Below are positions 41,673 to 50,080 of a stretch of 64,000 bases of DNA, piece by piece. The stretch's first letter is position 1; each line of letters starts with the position of its first letter. The position numbers and the translations under genes were made by a program. The notes beneath the pieces are model-generated. The model was given only the letters and a program-made list of their open reading frames with translations. It did no database searches and was not told the DNA's origin. This DNA comes from Promethearchaeota archaeon (lineage in GTDB: Archaea > Asgardarchaeota > Lokiarchaeia > Sigyniarchaeales > SOKP01): positions 1-64,000 of the forward strand of contig JAEOTS010000044.1 of NCBI GenBank assembly GCA_016839745.1, given 5' to 3'.

Positions 41673-43166
41673 TCATTTTATCTTCTCTAAATTCAGTGGA
41701 GTACCGTCATAAATGTATTTTCCATAAACTAACTCTTGAGGATAATATTTGCAACCTGCAGGATAAGCAGAATCTTTAATTCCTCCTAAAGAGACCGTAA
41801 TATCAACAAGCATTGGTCTTGCGTTAATATAAATGTTTGCAGCTTCTAATTCATTCTTAAAAACTTCAATATTGTTCAAGTTTGAAGTGTAAACTACTGC
41901 TCTCATACCATAATTACTTGCATTTGCTAACCTTATTGCTTCCTTCATGTCCTTAGCTTTAGTAATAGAACGAACAGGCCCAAAAGCTTCTTCTCTCCAC
42001 AAAAATGGAGCCTTGGATAAATCTTCACACAATTCGGGATTAATTTCAACCAGAGTCGGCGTATAAAATAATCCATAGTCTTCTCCGGTATCAATTTTTT
42101 CACCGCCAGTATATATTTGGGCGTTATATTTCTTCGCATCTTCGACCATTACATCCATCATCATCAGGATTTTTCTACTTCCTAAAGGACCAATATCGAC
42201 ATCTGGATCGGTGGGATCCCCATATTTTAATTCCTCAATTTCTTTTATTAAACATTCGGTATATTCATCATATATATCTTGGTGGACTATTATTCGCTTC
42301 ATAGAGAAACATTGTTGACCGGAATTAGTATAACTAGCCATTGCATTCCATTTTGCTACTTGTTCTATATTAACATCATTCATAACTAAACCTGCGTCGT
42401 TTCCAGCACACTCAAAAAAGAAGTTCTTAAATGGTTGAGTATACATTGAGACACCCATTGATTTATCGACGGTTTTTTTTAAAAATTTACCATATCTTAC
42501 TAAAATATCTTTTGCTGTATGAGATGATGTAATCGTCATTATTGTTTTTACTAATGGAGATTTGATAAATTCATCAACTGCCCATTCTCCAGGAGCTATG
42601 ACCAAATCTAAGGCTTCAAGAGCAGGAAAGTCCATTTCTTCCATCATAGAATAAGCTTCTAGCATCGTTAAAGGGCATGCGGTAGATGGTTTTACTATAG
42701 CAGGGTTTCCAACTAAGTAATTTGCACCTAGTTGATAGAGTGGAAGACTTATAGGTGTATTGCGAGGAGAGAGACAGGCAGCCAAACCGTGTGGAATTTG
42801 TCTTATTCTAACGAGTTGTTCTCCTTCTATACTAGTTAGAGGTTTTTCTTCTAAAAATTGATAATACCAATCACAAAATTTGAAACCATTAGTTACTACA
42901 TTTAATTCCCATTCAGAATACTTGATTGGTAATCCTCCTTCAGCTACAATCAAATCCTTCAATTTATTTTTATTAAATCGCAATTTGCTAGCAAACTTTG
43001 AGAGAAGTTGAGCTCGTTCAAAAAAATCCATTTCCTTTAATAAATCCTGATTTCTGTGAACTTTTTTAATTTTTTCGTTAACGGTTTTTATTGTATCGGC
43101 AGTTACAGTTCTTATAACTTCCCCTGTGAACTTATCTTTAATCTTTAAGTCTTGAGATTTTGACAT
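41673..43166 (-). CDS. Aldehyde dehydrogenase (NAD(P)-dependent)
   Basis: A 497-residue ALDH-superfamily enzyme that oxidises an aldehyde to a carboxylic acid or to an acyl-CoA. The catalytic cysteine is C286 in NSGQQCFSMKR and the general base Glu252 in FFECAGNDAGLV, which replaces the usual ELGGK. NAD-binding is by the NPAIVKPSTACPLT segment. The KVHRNQDLLKEMDFFERAQLL start matches benzaldehyde/succinate-semialdehyde-type family members. It is the middle gene of a three-gene operon between two SCP2-like proteins (48 and 12 bases apart), which suggests a hydrophobic aldehyde substrate. Because the last Cys side loop is that of NAD enzymes, an acyl-CoA-forming role is less likely but not excluded. 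Confidence 0.88.
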   Translation of the reverse strand: MSKSQDLKIKDKFTGEVIRTVTADTIKTVNEKIKKVHRNQDLLKEMDFFERAQLLSKFASKLRFNKNKLKDLIVAEGGLPIKYSEWELNVVTNGFKFCDWYYQFLEEKPLTSIEGEQLVRIRQIPHGLAACLSPRNTPISLPLYQLGANYLVGNPAIVKPSTACPLTMLEAYSMMEEMDFPALEALDLVIAPGEWAVDEFIKSPLVKTIMTITSSHTAKDILVRYGKFLKKTVDKSMGVSMYTQPFKNFFFECAGNDAGLVMNDVNIEQVAKWNAMASYTNSGQQCFSMKRIIVHQDIYDEYTECLIKEIEELKYGDPTDPDVDIGPLGSRKILMMMDVMVEDAKKYNAQIYTGGEKIDTGEDYGLFYTPTLVEINPELCEDLSKAPFLWREEAFGPVRSITKAKDMKEAIRLANASNYGMRAVVYTSNLNNIEVFKNELEAANIYINARPMLVDITVSLGGIKDSAYPAGCKYYPQELVYGKYIYDGTPLNLEKIK

Positions 43167-43214
43167 AATTCTGATTTAAGTCTATTTTTTAATTTTCTAA
43201 TTTAAAAGAAATTT

Positions 43215-43694
43215 TTAAAGGTTTATTATACTACCATCATCTTCGAGGATTCCTGCAGTTTGAGCGAATTTTCCATATCCCATTTCAATTATTTTCTGAG
43301 TTCTTTCAAATAACATAAAATCTATCCATCCATTTTGCTCATTGGGTTCATTATAAAAGGAACCAAGAAGTTGCGCATATTCTACATTATCGTTTGTTTT
43401 TATTAACTTCTCTACCGCTTGTACTGAGAGAGCTAGTTCCAAATCAGGATTGTTTGCTTTCCCTGATTTTATTTCAATTCCTTCACCATTCCGGTACACA
43501 TTAAATACATCTATAGGAGTTCTCGCATCATATGATTCAATTGTGTCATATATAGCAAAATCAAAATGGGAACCAGAAATCAAATCAGCAAATATCTCAG
43601 GATATTGTGCTAGAAATGTGGTGTATTTTTTTGCTAATTCTGTTTTGCACGCTTCTATATCGATAATTTGACTTGTTAATTCATCTTTTAACAT
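43215..43694 (-). CDS. SCP2-like lipid-binding-domain protein
   Basis: A 159-residue protein with an alpha/beta pattern and the segment DLELALSVQAVEKLIKTNDNVEYAQLLGSFYNEP, which fits the SCP2 motif of strand, helix and glycine. SCP2 domains bind acyl chains or sterols in a hydrophobic tunnel. It is the first gene of the three-gene operon with the aldehyde dehydrogenase (48 bases downstream). Preceded by an epimerase gene on the same strand (18 bases away), so the operon may begin further upstream. Assignment from pattern only. Confidence 0.6.
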   Translation of the reverse strand: MLKDELTSQIIDIEACKTELAKKYTTFLAQYPEIFADLISGSHFDFAIYDTIESYDARTPIDVFNVYRNGEGIEIKSGKANNPDLELALSVQAVEKLIKTNDNVEYAQLLGSFYNEPNEQNGWIDFMLFERTQKIIEMGYGKFAQTAGILEDDGSIINL

Positions 43695-43712
43695 ACTTTT
43701 TGTAATCTTATA

Positions 43713-44711
43713 TTATTTTTTTCCTTCTTCATTATATTCTTTATACCACTTAATTGTTTCTTCTAAACCTTCTCTTAACGGAGTAATCTTATAACCAAAT
43801 TTATTAATGGCTTTTTTTGAAGAATAAGATCTATGATATTTAATTGCTCTAAGTGTAGGTCGTGTTAGAAAGGGGGTTTTCTTATTGAACCATGCTTTGA
43901 CTTCCAATAACCATGCATATGTCATCGCAATCGGAAACGGAAACTTTCTTGCTTTTTTATTTCTACTAATTTTGGCAATTAAATCAAGATATTCTTTAAA
44001 TCTAACATTTTCGCCCCCAAGAATAAAATCCTCTCCAAAAAGATCTTCTCTGTTTAATACATCTGTTAAAGCGTTTGATATGTCGTAAACATATGTTAAA
44101 CAAGTCATAGAGTCTCCCTTTCCAGGGCAAGCACCCAATGGAAAAAGTTTTCCCCTCATGATATCAAAGAGCATTCTGCCAAATACATTAAAGTCTTCTG
44201 GACCGTATACAATTCCAGGATAGAAAATCATAACTTTCAATCCTTTTGGTATTAATTCTTTAACATTTTTCTTCGCTTGACATTTAGACTTCTCATATTC
44301 CATACAAAAAGTCTCATTTTCGTGAGTTTCATCAACTGGTTCTGGAGGAGTAGGCCCTAGTGCTGTAAAGGAACTAACATAAAATAACTTCAAATTGTTT
44401 TGAAGAGCGATATTAGCGACATTTTCTGTCCCCTTTACATTAACATCATGGTAAATTGAATTGTCTTTAGCCCATATCCCTGTGTAAGCTGCAAGATGGT
44501 AAATGGCACTAACGTTATTCACAGCCTTTTCCAAACTGCTAAAATCTAGGAGATCGCCAATAATATATTCAACATTTTTAAGATCTTTAAAGTAATTAGT
44601 ATTACTACTCTCTCTTACCAGTAGTTTTAAACTATGTCCTGAATCGTGCAATTTTTTAACCAAAGCTTTCCCGATAAATCCAGTACCGCCAGTTACGAGT
44701 ATATTCGTCAT
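43713..44711 (-). CDS. NAD-dependent epimerase/reductase (extended SDR)
   Basis: An extended short-chain dehydrogenase of about 332 residues from the ATG at 44709-44711. Its N-terminus is TNILVTGGTGFIGKALVKKL, the TGxxGxxG nucleotide site; the active-site YxxxK is YEKSK, and VYGP appears at the expected place. It is closest to dihydroflavonol-4-reductase/NAD-dependent epimerase-like members (LLVRESSNTNY, SSFTALGP). A longer frame starts at 44759, but its first 16 residues (hydrophobic, no family match) look spurious. It likely reduces a hydroxyketone or an aldehyde; substrate is unknown. It shares a strand with the SCP2/ALDH genes, 18 bases upstream of them. Confidence 0.85.
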   Translation of the reverse strand: MTNILVTGGTGFIGKALVKKLHDSGHSLKLLVRESSNTNYFKDLKNVEYIIGDLLDFSSLEKAVNNVSAIYHLAAYTGIWAKDNSIYHDVNVKGTENVANIALQNNLKLFYVSSFTALGPTPPEPVDETHENETFCMEYEKSKCQAKKNVKELIPKGLKVMIFYPGIVYGPEDFNVFGRMLFDIMRGKLFPLGACPGKGDSMTCLTYVYDISNALTDVLNREDLFGEDFILGGENVRFKEYLDLIAKISRNKKARKFPFPIAMTYAWLLEVKAWFNKKTPFLTRPTLRAIKYHRSYSSKKAINKFGYKITPLREGLEETIKWYKEYNEEGKK

Positions 44712-44856
44712 TATTAGAAATATCCTAGTGCATATCAGTCTTAAATAAAAGAGAATCATTAAATCTTGTTTTTAAAACTTTTAAAACAATTAATAGTATT
44801 AAAATAAGAGAAGTCTAGGAAGTTAGACAAACAAGTAGTAAATTCAAAAAGAAATT

Positions 44857-45720
44857 TTATTGCCCAATCCATGAGATAATATATTTTAGTTCCTTAGGTC
44901 GAGTAATATTTGGTTCTTTAAACTCCCATTCTCCTTTCATTCCGAGTTCTTTAGCACTTAAATCAAAATGACACACAGCTATCCCAATATCCAAACGAAC
45001 AAATTGATTATAGGGTTTCGATTTTTTATCCTCTGAAAATTTTACATAGAAATGAAATATGTTCTGTTTATTTTCTTTTAGTATTCTCCAAGGTTGTTTA
45101 TTTCCCGCTGATGGACCAATTCTAACCATTTCGAGTATTGTTTTATAATTACCAATTTCATCTTGTTCAATCTGAGAATTAAAATCTCCGCTAAAAAATA
45201 TTAGCTCCCAAGGTTTTCTTATTTTAGCTTTAGCTATCGATCGAATAAATTTTTCTTTCAATCTTCTAGTAGCGGGATATCCTACAGGGCTTACAGCGGG
45301 AATTCTTTCGTCACTTTTAAGCTGGATAAATTCTGAAAATTGAGACCGGTTAAATGTTCCCCCTAACCAACATGTTCCCAAATTCAAGTCAGTAGCTGCC
45401 AATATTATAGCTTCAAAAATATAACCATAATTTTCGAGATTGTATTCCGCTATGTCAGTAGCTCCAGCGATGAATTCTTGAGCACCTTTAATAAATCCGT
45501 ATGTGCCAATTTTAACATTTTCTTCAGGATTAAAATCTGGAATACTTATTAATTGGAATCGAGGATTTCCACCTTGACTTTTAAAAGGACTATCAATTTC
45601 ATTTAATCCTAAAATCTGCTCTAGATCATTTCTTAGGTTGTTAACCATTGCTTTATTCAAAAATGTTCTCCTGGAAGTGCGTTCTTTTATTACTTCAATA
45701 ACTGATTTTGAAAATTGCAT
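44857..45720 (-). CDS. Nitroreductase-like flavoprotein (TM1586 type)
   Basis: About 287 residues from the ATG at 45718-45720 (MQFSKSVIEVIKERTSRRTF). It has two copies of the nitroreductase half-fold on one chain: the first with RTSRRTF and the second with RIGPSAGNKQPWR, the two FMN-binding regions. This arrangement fits the TM nitroreductase (TM1586_NiRdase) family. It should use FMN and NAD(P)H to reduce a small molecule. An upstream ATG at 45756 would add 12 residues that look like leader. A 5'-truncated frame lies further upstream (45798-46130). Confidence 0.8.
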   Translation of the reverse strand: MQFSKSVIEVIKERTSRRTFLNKAMVNNLRNDLEQILGLNEIDSPFKSQGGNPRFQLISIPDFNPEENVKIGTYGFIKGAQEFIAGATDIAEYNLENYGYIFEAIILAATDLNLGTCWLGGTFNRSQFSEFIQLKSDERIPAVSPVGYPATRRLKEKFIRSIAKAKIRKPWELIFFSGDFNSQIEQDEIGNYKTILEMVRIGPSAGNKQPWRILKENKQNIFHFYVKFSEDKKSKPYNQFVRLDIGIAVCHFDLSAKELGMKGEWEFKEPNITRPKELKYIISWIGQ

Positions 45721-45797
45721 TATCTTATATCTTAATTTAATTACTATTGTTTTCACTAAGGTTTGTAGTTTAATAACCTTAATTTTTATAATTTAAA

Positions 45798-46130
45798 CTA
45801 ATCTGGAAAACATTTATTTACTTTAATTAGTGCATGTCTCAGATATTGCTTCATAAAATGCCTTTCACTATTACAATACTCCAATTTTTGGGTATTTGTT
45901 AATTCGTTATAATTTTCTAAAAGCGAATGAACATCGTGAATCATAACCAAATATTCATTTTTTGCAGCGTCACACTTCTGAATTAATAAATCATCGTTTA
46001 TTAGGGGAGTAACTATAGGATTTCCATTTTGAAATTCTCCATTATTGATTAAGGGAGTAGTCTCAACAAGTTCTCTTTCAGATAATTTATTTACTTCTGA
46101 ATTATTAATAAAGCCTTTTGAAATGAATAT
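45798..46130 (-). pseudogene. Open frame lacking a start codon, possible decayed gene
   Basis: The minus strand is open for 110 codons between a TGA at 46131-46133 and a TAG at 45798-45800, with composition like the neighbouring genes (for example KLEYCNSERHFMKQYLRHALIKVNKCF near its end), but ATG, GTG and TTG are absent from the first half; the first usable start is a TTG about 50 codons from the stop, giving a 50-residue product. This is either a 5'-truncated gene, a gene with an ATT start, or a fortuitous frame. No family was recognised. It lies in a 620-base stretch that also holds a remnant of an M24 peptidase gene, which favours decay. Confidence 0.4.
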
Positions 46131-46235
46131 TCATCTCGGAGAATTTTCAAATTAATGAAAATAAACCAAAATGCCTATTTAAAAAAAAAGCCTCTTTAAG
46201 TTTAGTAAAATTAAGATAAGATTAATTATTCAAGA

Positions 46236-46376
46236 TGGATTTTAGATCTTGAAGTATGGTTAAATGTAAGAGGCCATGGTTTAGTTGGTGTTGAAGATTG
46301 TTATCGAGTGACGGAATCTGGTACAGAAAGACTTTTCAAACTTGATAGGGAAATTGTAATTAAGAAAGGCGATTAA
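46236..46376 (+). pseudogene. C-terminal remnant of an M24 peptidase gene
   Basis: The plus strand encodes about 46 residues ending at TAA 46374-46376 that begin WILDLEVW and continue GLVGVEDCYRVTESGTERL. They align with the last 44 residues of the M24 peptidase at 51243-52367 (MVLDIEIW...GLIGVEDCYRITKSGCERL), including the two metal-binding Glu of that family. Nothing upstream resembles the rest of the gene, so only the 3' end of a second copy survives. It stops 3 bases before the SDR gene at 46380. Confidence 0.8.
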
Positions 46377-46379
46377 TAA

Positions 46380-47159
46380 ATGCGATTAAAAGATAAAATT
46401 GTTGTATTGACTGGAGCAGCATCGGGAATTGGCAGAGCTACAGCAAGATTATTTGCTAAAGAAGGTGCGATCCAGGTTCTTTCGGATAATGATGAAGAGA
46501 ATCTAAATGAAACTTATAAGCTTATTAATAACGATGCAAAAGAAAGAACGAAGATAACCGTTGTTGATGTAAGGAAACAAAATGAAGTAAAATCGATGAT
46601 TAACCTAGCTATTGAAAAATATGGAAGAATTGATGTTTTAATTGTAAATGCGGGAGTTGTTAGAGTGGGTGATGTCGAAACTTTTCCCGACTCGGATTAT
46701 GATTTACTCATTGATGTAAATATCAAAGGAACTCATTACACATGTAAATACGCGGTTCCCTATTTTAAAAAGCAAGGATATGGATCAATTATTACGCTAG
46801 CTTCAGTTGCTGCCCATATAGGTCAAACTGCCCATGCGAATTATTGTTCAACAAAAGCTGCAGTATTAGGCTACACTAGAGCGTTGGCTTTAGATTTAGC
46901 ACCATATAATGTTCGAGTGAATAGTGTAAGCCCAGGAGCAACTGACACACCAATGCTTCAGAGTGATGTCGCAAAACAGGCTAAAGATAGAGGATTAATG
47001 TATGAAGAAGTTAAAAGGGAATTTGAAGAAGAAGGTGTTATGGGAAGATGGGCAACTCCAGAAGAAATTGCCACGGGAATTCTATTTTTAGCTACTGAAG
47101 AATCTAGTTATATGACTGGAGCAGATTTGAGATTAGATGGTGGCTGGACTACCAGATAA
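46380..47159 (+). CDS. Short-chain dehydrogenase/reductase
   Basis: A 259-residue classical SDR. The cofactor motif is TGAASGIG (11-18), followed by NAGV and a catalytic Ser142-Tyr155-Lys159 set (ASVAAHIG, ANYCSTKAAV). The C-terminal LDGGWT is the family's usual end. It catalyses NAD(P)-linked alcohol/ketone oxidation or reduction. A second SDR is on the opposite strand 37 bases after it. It lies right behind a peptidase gene remnant, so the original promoter may have been replaced; no promoter is clear. Confidence 0.9.
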   Translation: MRLKDKIVVLTGAASGIGRATARLFAKEGAIQVLSDNDEENLNETYKLINNDAKERTKITVVDVRKQNEVKSMINLAIEKYGRIDVLIVNAGVVRVGDVETFPDSDYDLLIDVNIKGTHYTCKYAVPYFKKQGYGSIITLASVAAHIGQTAHANYCSTKAAVLGYTRALALDLAPYNVRVNSVSPGATDTPMLQSDVAKQAKDRGLMYEEVKREFEEEGVMGRWATPEEIATGILFLATEESSYMTGADLRLDGGWTTR

Positions 47160-47196
47160 AACTTTTTTATATTTTTATTTTTCATGCCGAATGTAA

Positions 47197-47943
47197 TCAC
47201 ATTGTCATTCCACCGTCAATGGATAGACTAATACCCGTTGAAAATTCATTTAAGGCTAGAAATAATACCCCTTCCGCGATTTCCTCAGGGGTACCAAGTC
47301 TTTTCAATTTTTGTCTAGCTATAAATTGGTTTCTAGCTTCTTCAGGATCTTCATATTTGGATAACCTATTTGCTAGAGAAGGTGTATCTGTTGTTCCAGG
47401 ACAAATGGCATTAACACGTATGTTGTCTTCAAGATAGTCAGCTGCCATAGCGCGTGTTAATGATAACACAGCTCCTTTAGAGGCAGTATATGCTGCTCTA
47501 TTGGCAACCCCCTTGAAGGCTACTGAAGAAGAATTATTTATTATTGTCCCTTTCGATTTTTTTAAATGAGGAACAGCATATTTTGAGACGAGATAAATTC
47601 CCCGTACGTTAACCGCCATTGTTCGATCCCAATCTTCAGTTGAAATGGCATCAACACTTCCAGGAAGAACGATACCGGCATTATTGAATAAAATATCTAT
47701 ATCTCCATAAATTTCTATAGTTTTTTCAATTAATCGTCTTGCTTCCTCTTCTATGGAAATGTCAGCTTGAACAAATATTGCTTCTCCTCCAGATAATTTA
47801 ATTTCTGCTACAACATGCTTAGCGGACGGGGATAATGAATTACAACACACTTTTGCGCCCTCCTTCGCAAAAAGGAGAGCGGTTGCCTCACCAATACCGG
47901 CTCCAGCTCCCGTAATTACGGCAATTTTCCCTTTTAATTTCAT
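47197..47943 (-). CDS. Short-chain dehydrogenase/reductase
   Basis: A 248-residue classical SDR. The motif TGAGAGIG (11-18), FNNAGIV, the serine of NNSSSVAF and the Y152-x3-K156 pair (AYTASKGAVL) are all present, and the end SIDGGMTM fits. It is convergent with the other SDR (46380-47159); the two are related but not close duplicates. It is divergent from the GH5_12-like gene (137 bases between start codons), so a shared control region is possible. Substrate may be a sugar or a steroid-like alcohol, since it neighbours a glucosidase, but this is inference. Confidence 0.9.
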   Translation of the reverse strand: MKLKGKIAVITGAGAGIGEATALLFAKEGAKVCCNSLSPSAKHVVAEIKLSGGEAIFVQADISIEEEARRLIEKTIEIYGDIDILFNNAGIVLPGSVDAISTEDWDRTMAVNVRGIYLVSKYAVPHLKKSKGTIINNSSSVAFKGVANRAAYTASKGAVLSLTRAMAADYLEDNIRVNAICPGTTDTPSLANRLSKYEDPEEARNQFIARQKLKRLGTPEEIAEGVLFLALNEFSTGISLSIDGGMTM

Positions 47944-48079
47944 TTTTTTTTACTTTAAGTTTTGAATAAGTAGAGATTAATTTTTTTAAAATCAATTAAA
48001 ATTTGATTTTTATTTCATAAAACTTTAATGAAAAGAGAGTAATTTATTGATAAGAACTCATAATGCTAATTTGATTTAG

Positions 48080-50005
48080 ATGACATTAAGAATTAAGAAT
48101 AAGCAATTTGTTGATGATATAGGCCGAACAGTGCTACTGAGGGGTGTGAATTTAGGGGGAAGCTCAAAAGTTCCCGTAACTCCTAATGGCGCAACACATA
48201 TTAAAACGAATTTTACAGATCATAGAGATGTTTCTTTTGTTGGTCGACCATTCCCTTTAAAAGAAGCAGATGAACATTTTTCACGATTAAAGCATTGGGG
48301 TTTTAATTGTCTTAGGTTTTTGGTAACCTGGGAGGCTATAGAGCATAGTGGCCCAAGAGAATACGATAAAGAATACTTAGATTATCTTGAAGAAATTCTA
48401 AAGATTGCTGAAGAAAATGAGTTTTACATATTTATAGATCCCCATCAGGATGTTTGGAGTAGAATAACTGGCGGAGATGGTGCACCAGGATGGACATTTG
48501 AAAAAGTAGGGTTAGATTATACGAAATTTGAATCCTCTGAGGCAACTTTTGTAATGCAATACAGATATAACCCTAATGACCTAGCTAAATATTCTTCAAT
48601 GCATTGGATGGGGAATACCTATAGATTTGCTAATGGAACGATGTGGACATTATTCTTTGGAGGAAAAGATTTTGCACCTTCAAGTACTATTGATGGAAAA
48701 AACGCTCAAGATTATTTGCAGAATCATTTCTTTGATGCTATGAAGCAACTAGCATTAAGGGTAAGAGATAATTCGCGTGTATTAGGATTTGATATATTAA
48801 ATGAACCTCCTGAAGGATGGATTAGTAAATATGTTGATGGAAGTGAATGGGAGGGGAAGTCTGATGTATTAGGGCATGTTTTTACTCCTATCGATGCAAT
48901 GCTTACTGGGGCAGGGCATACTAGAACAATTGGATATCAAGAAATGAAAAGGTTTGGTATAAAAGAAACTCGAAAAGATGAGTTAAATCAAGGTAAAATT
49001 TCATGTTGGTTAGAAGGTTTTGAAGATATCTGGAAAAAAGAAGGTGTTTGGGGATTAGATGAGTTTGGAAATCCAAAAATTGAAAAAAATGAATATTTTG
49101 TTTATAAAAATAGAGAAAAAGTCGATTTTTACCGAGATTATTTTACCCCTTTCCTTAAAGGCTATACTAAAGCTATCCGAGATAAATTTCCAGACGCTAG
49201 TATATTTCTTACAGGACCAATGGAGGGAGTGTTGAAAGGAGAGAGATTTGAATTAGAAATTCCACCTAATAGTGTACATGCTGCCCACTGGTACGATGTG
49301 GCAACAACTGGTACAAAAAAAGCAATGCTTAAAGCTAATTATAATTTAATTACAGGAAAACCAGTTATTGGCAAAGAAAACGTGCGACAAATGTTCATCT
49401 CGCAATTAGCAAAAATTAAAGCATACTCTAATTCTTTTTTTAATGGTATTCCGACCTTAATTGAGGAATTTGGATTGCCATTTGATCTTAATAATAAAGA
49501 AGCTTATCAGAAATTAAAAACTGATCCGAAAGTAGCATGGGATACACATATAAAATTGCTAAATAACTATTATAACGCATTAGATGCTAATTTATTACAT
49601 GCATTACAATGGAATTATACCCCAGATAATACTAACGAATGGGGGGATTTATGGAATTTAGAAGATTTATCAATTTATAGCATCGATCAAAGGGTTAATC
49701 CAGAGGATATTAATAGTGGTGGGAGAGCAATTAAGGGATTTTGTCGCCCACATTTTGTTCGTTGTACTGGCATTCCAAAAAAAATGGATTTTCAGATGGA
49801 GGAAGGTATCTTTTATTTTGAGTTTGAAGGTGACATTTCTATAAAAGGCTCAACAATTCTTTTTATTCCAAGAATTCATTTTCCAAACGGTTATAATATT
49901 AAAGTGTCTGAGGGTGAAATTCAAAAAGATGAAAAAAATCAAGTAGTATCCATTTTCATTAAAGAAAATGGGATTCATACAATTAATGTTATAAAAATCC
50001 AATAA
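48080..50005 (+). CDS. GH5_12-like beta-glycosidase (glucocerebrosidase/steryl glucosidase type)
   Basis: A 641-residue glycoside hydrolase family 5 enzyme. The acid/base is E242 in GFDILNEPPEGW and the nucleophile E463 in TLIEEFGLPFD. Further matches to GH5_12 are DPHQDVWSRITGGDGAPGWTFE (about 120-141), HAAHWYDV and WNYTPDNTNEWGDLWNLEDLSIYS, a segment I recall as diagnostic of fungal EGCrP2-type enzymes that hydrolyse glucosylceramide and steryl glucosides. The last 100 residues are a beta-rich module. There is no signal peptide, so it acts in the cytosol. The SCP2-like proteins nearby also point to lipid-linked substrates. This identification is from memory; GH5 itself is certain. Confidence 0.8.
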   Translation: MTLRIKNKQFVDDIGRTVLLRGVNLGGSSKVPVTPNGATHIKTNFTDHRDVSFVGRPFPLKEADEHFSRLKHWGFNCLRFLVTWEAIEHSGPREYDKEYLDYLEEILKIAEENEFYIFIDPHQDVWSRITGGDGAPGWTFEKVGLDYTKFESSEATFVMQYRYNPNDLAKYSSMHWMGNTYRFANGTMWTLFFGGKDFAPSSTIDGKNAQDYLQNHFFDAMKQLALRVRDNSRVLGFDILNEPPEGWISKYVDGSEWEGKSDVLGHVFTPIDAMLTGAGHTRTIGYQEMKRFGIKETRKDELNQGKISCWLEGFEDIWKKEGVWGLDEFGNPKIEKNEYFVYKNREKVDFYRDYFTPFLKGYTKAIRDKFPDASIFLTGPMEGVLKGERFELEIPPNSVHAAHWYDVATTGTKKAMLKANYNLITGKPVIGKENVRQMFISQLAKIKAYSNSFFNGIPTLIEEFGLPFDLNNKEAYQKLKTDPKVAWDTHIKLLNNYYNALDANLLHALQWNYTPDNTNEWGDLWNLEDLSIYSIDQRVNPEDINSGGRAIKGFCRPHFVRCTGIPKKMDFQMEEGIFYFEFEGDISIKGSTILFIPRIHFPNGYNIKVSEGEIQKDEKNQVVSIFIKENGIHTINVIKIQ

Positions 50006-50080
50006 CGAATTTTATCCTTCCCTTTATCATTAGAGTTAATTAAATTTATATTAAATTATTACAAAATAATCGTTGTAATT

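Noticed and set aside
44712-44759. 16-residue extension of the epimerase
   Set aside because: Hydrophobic leader-like residues precede TNILVTGGTGF, which is the normal N-terminus; the extension is probably not translated.
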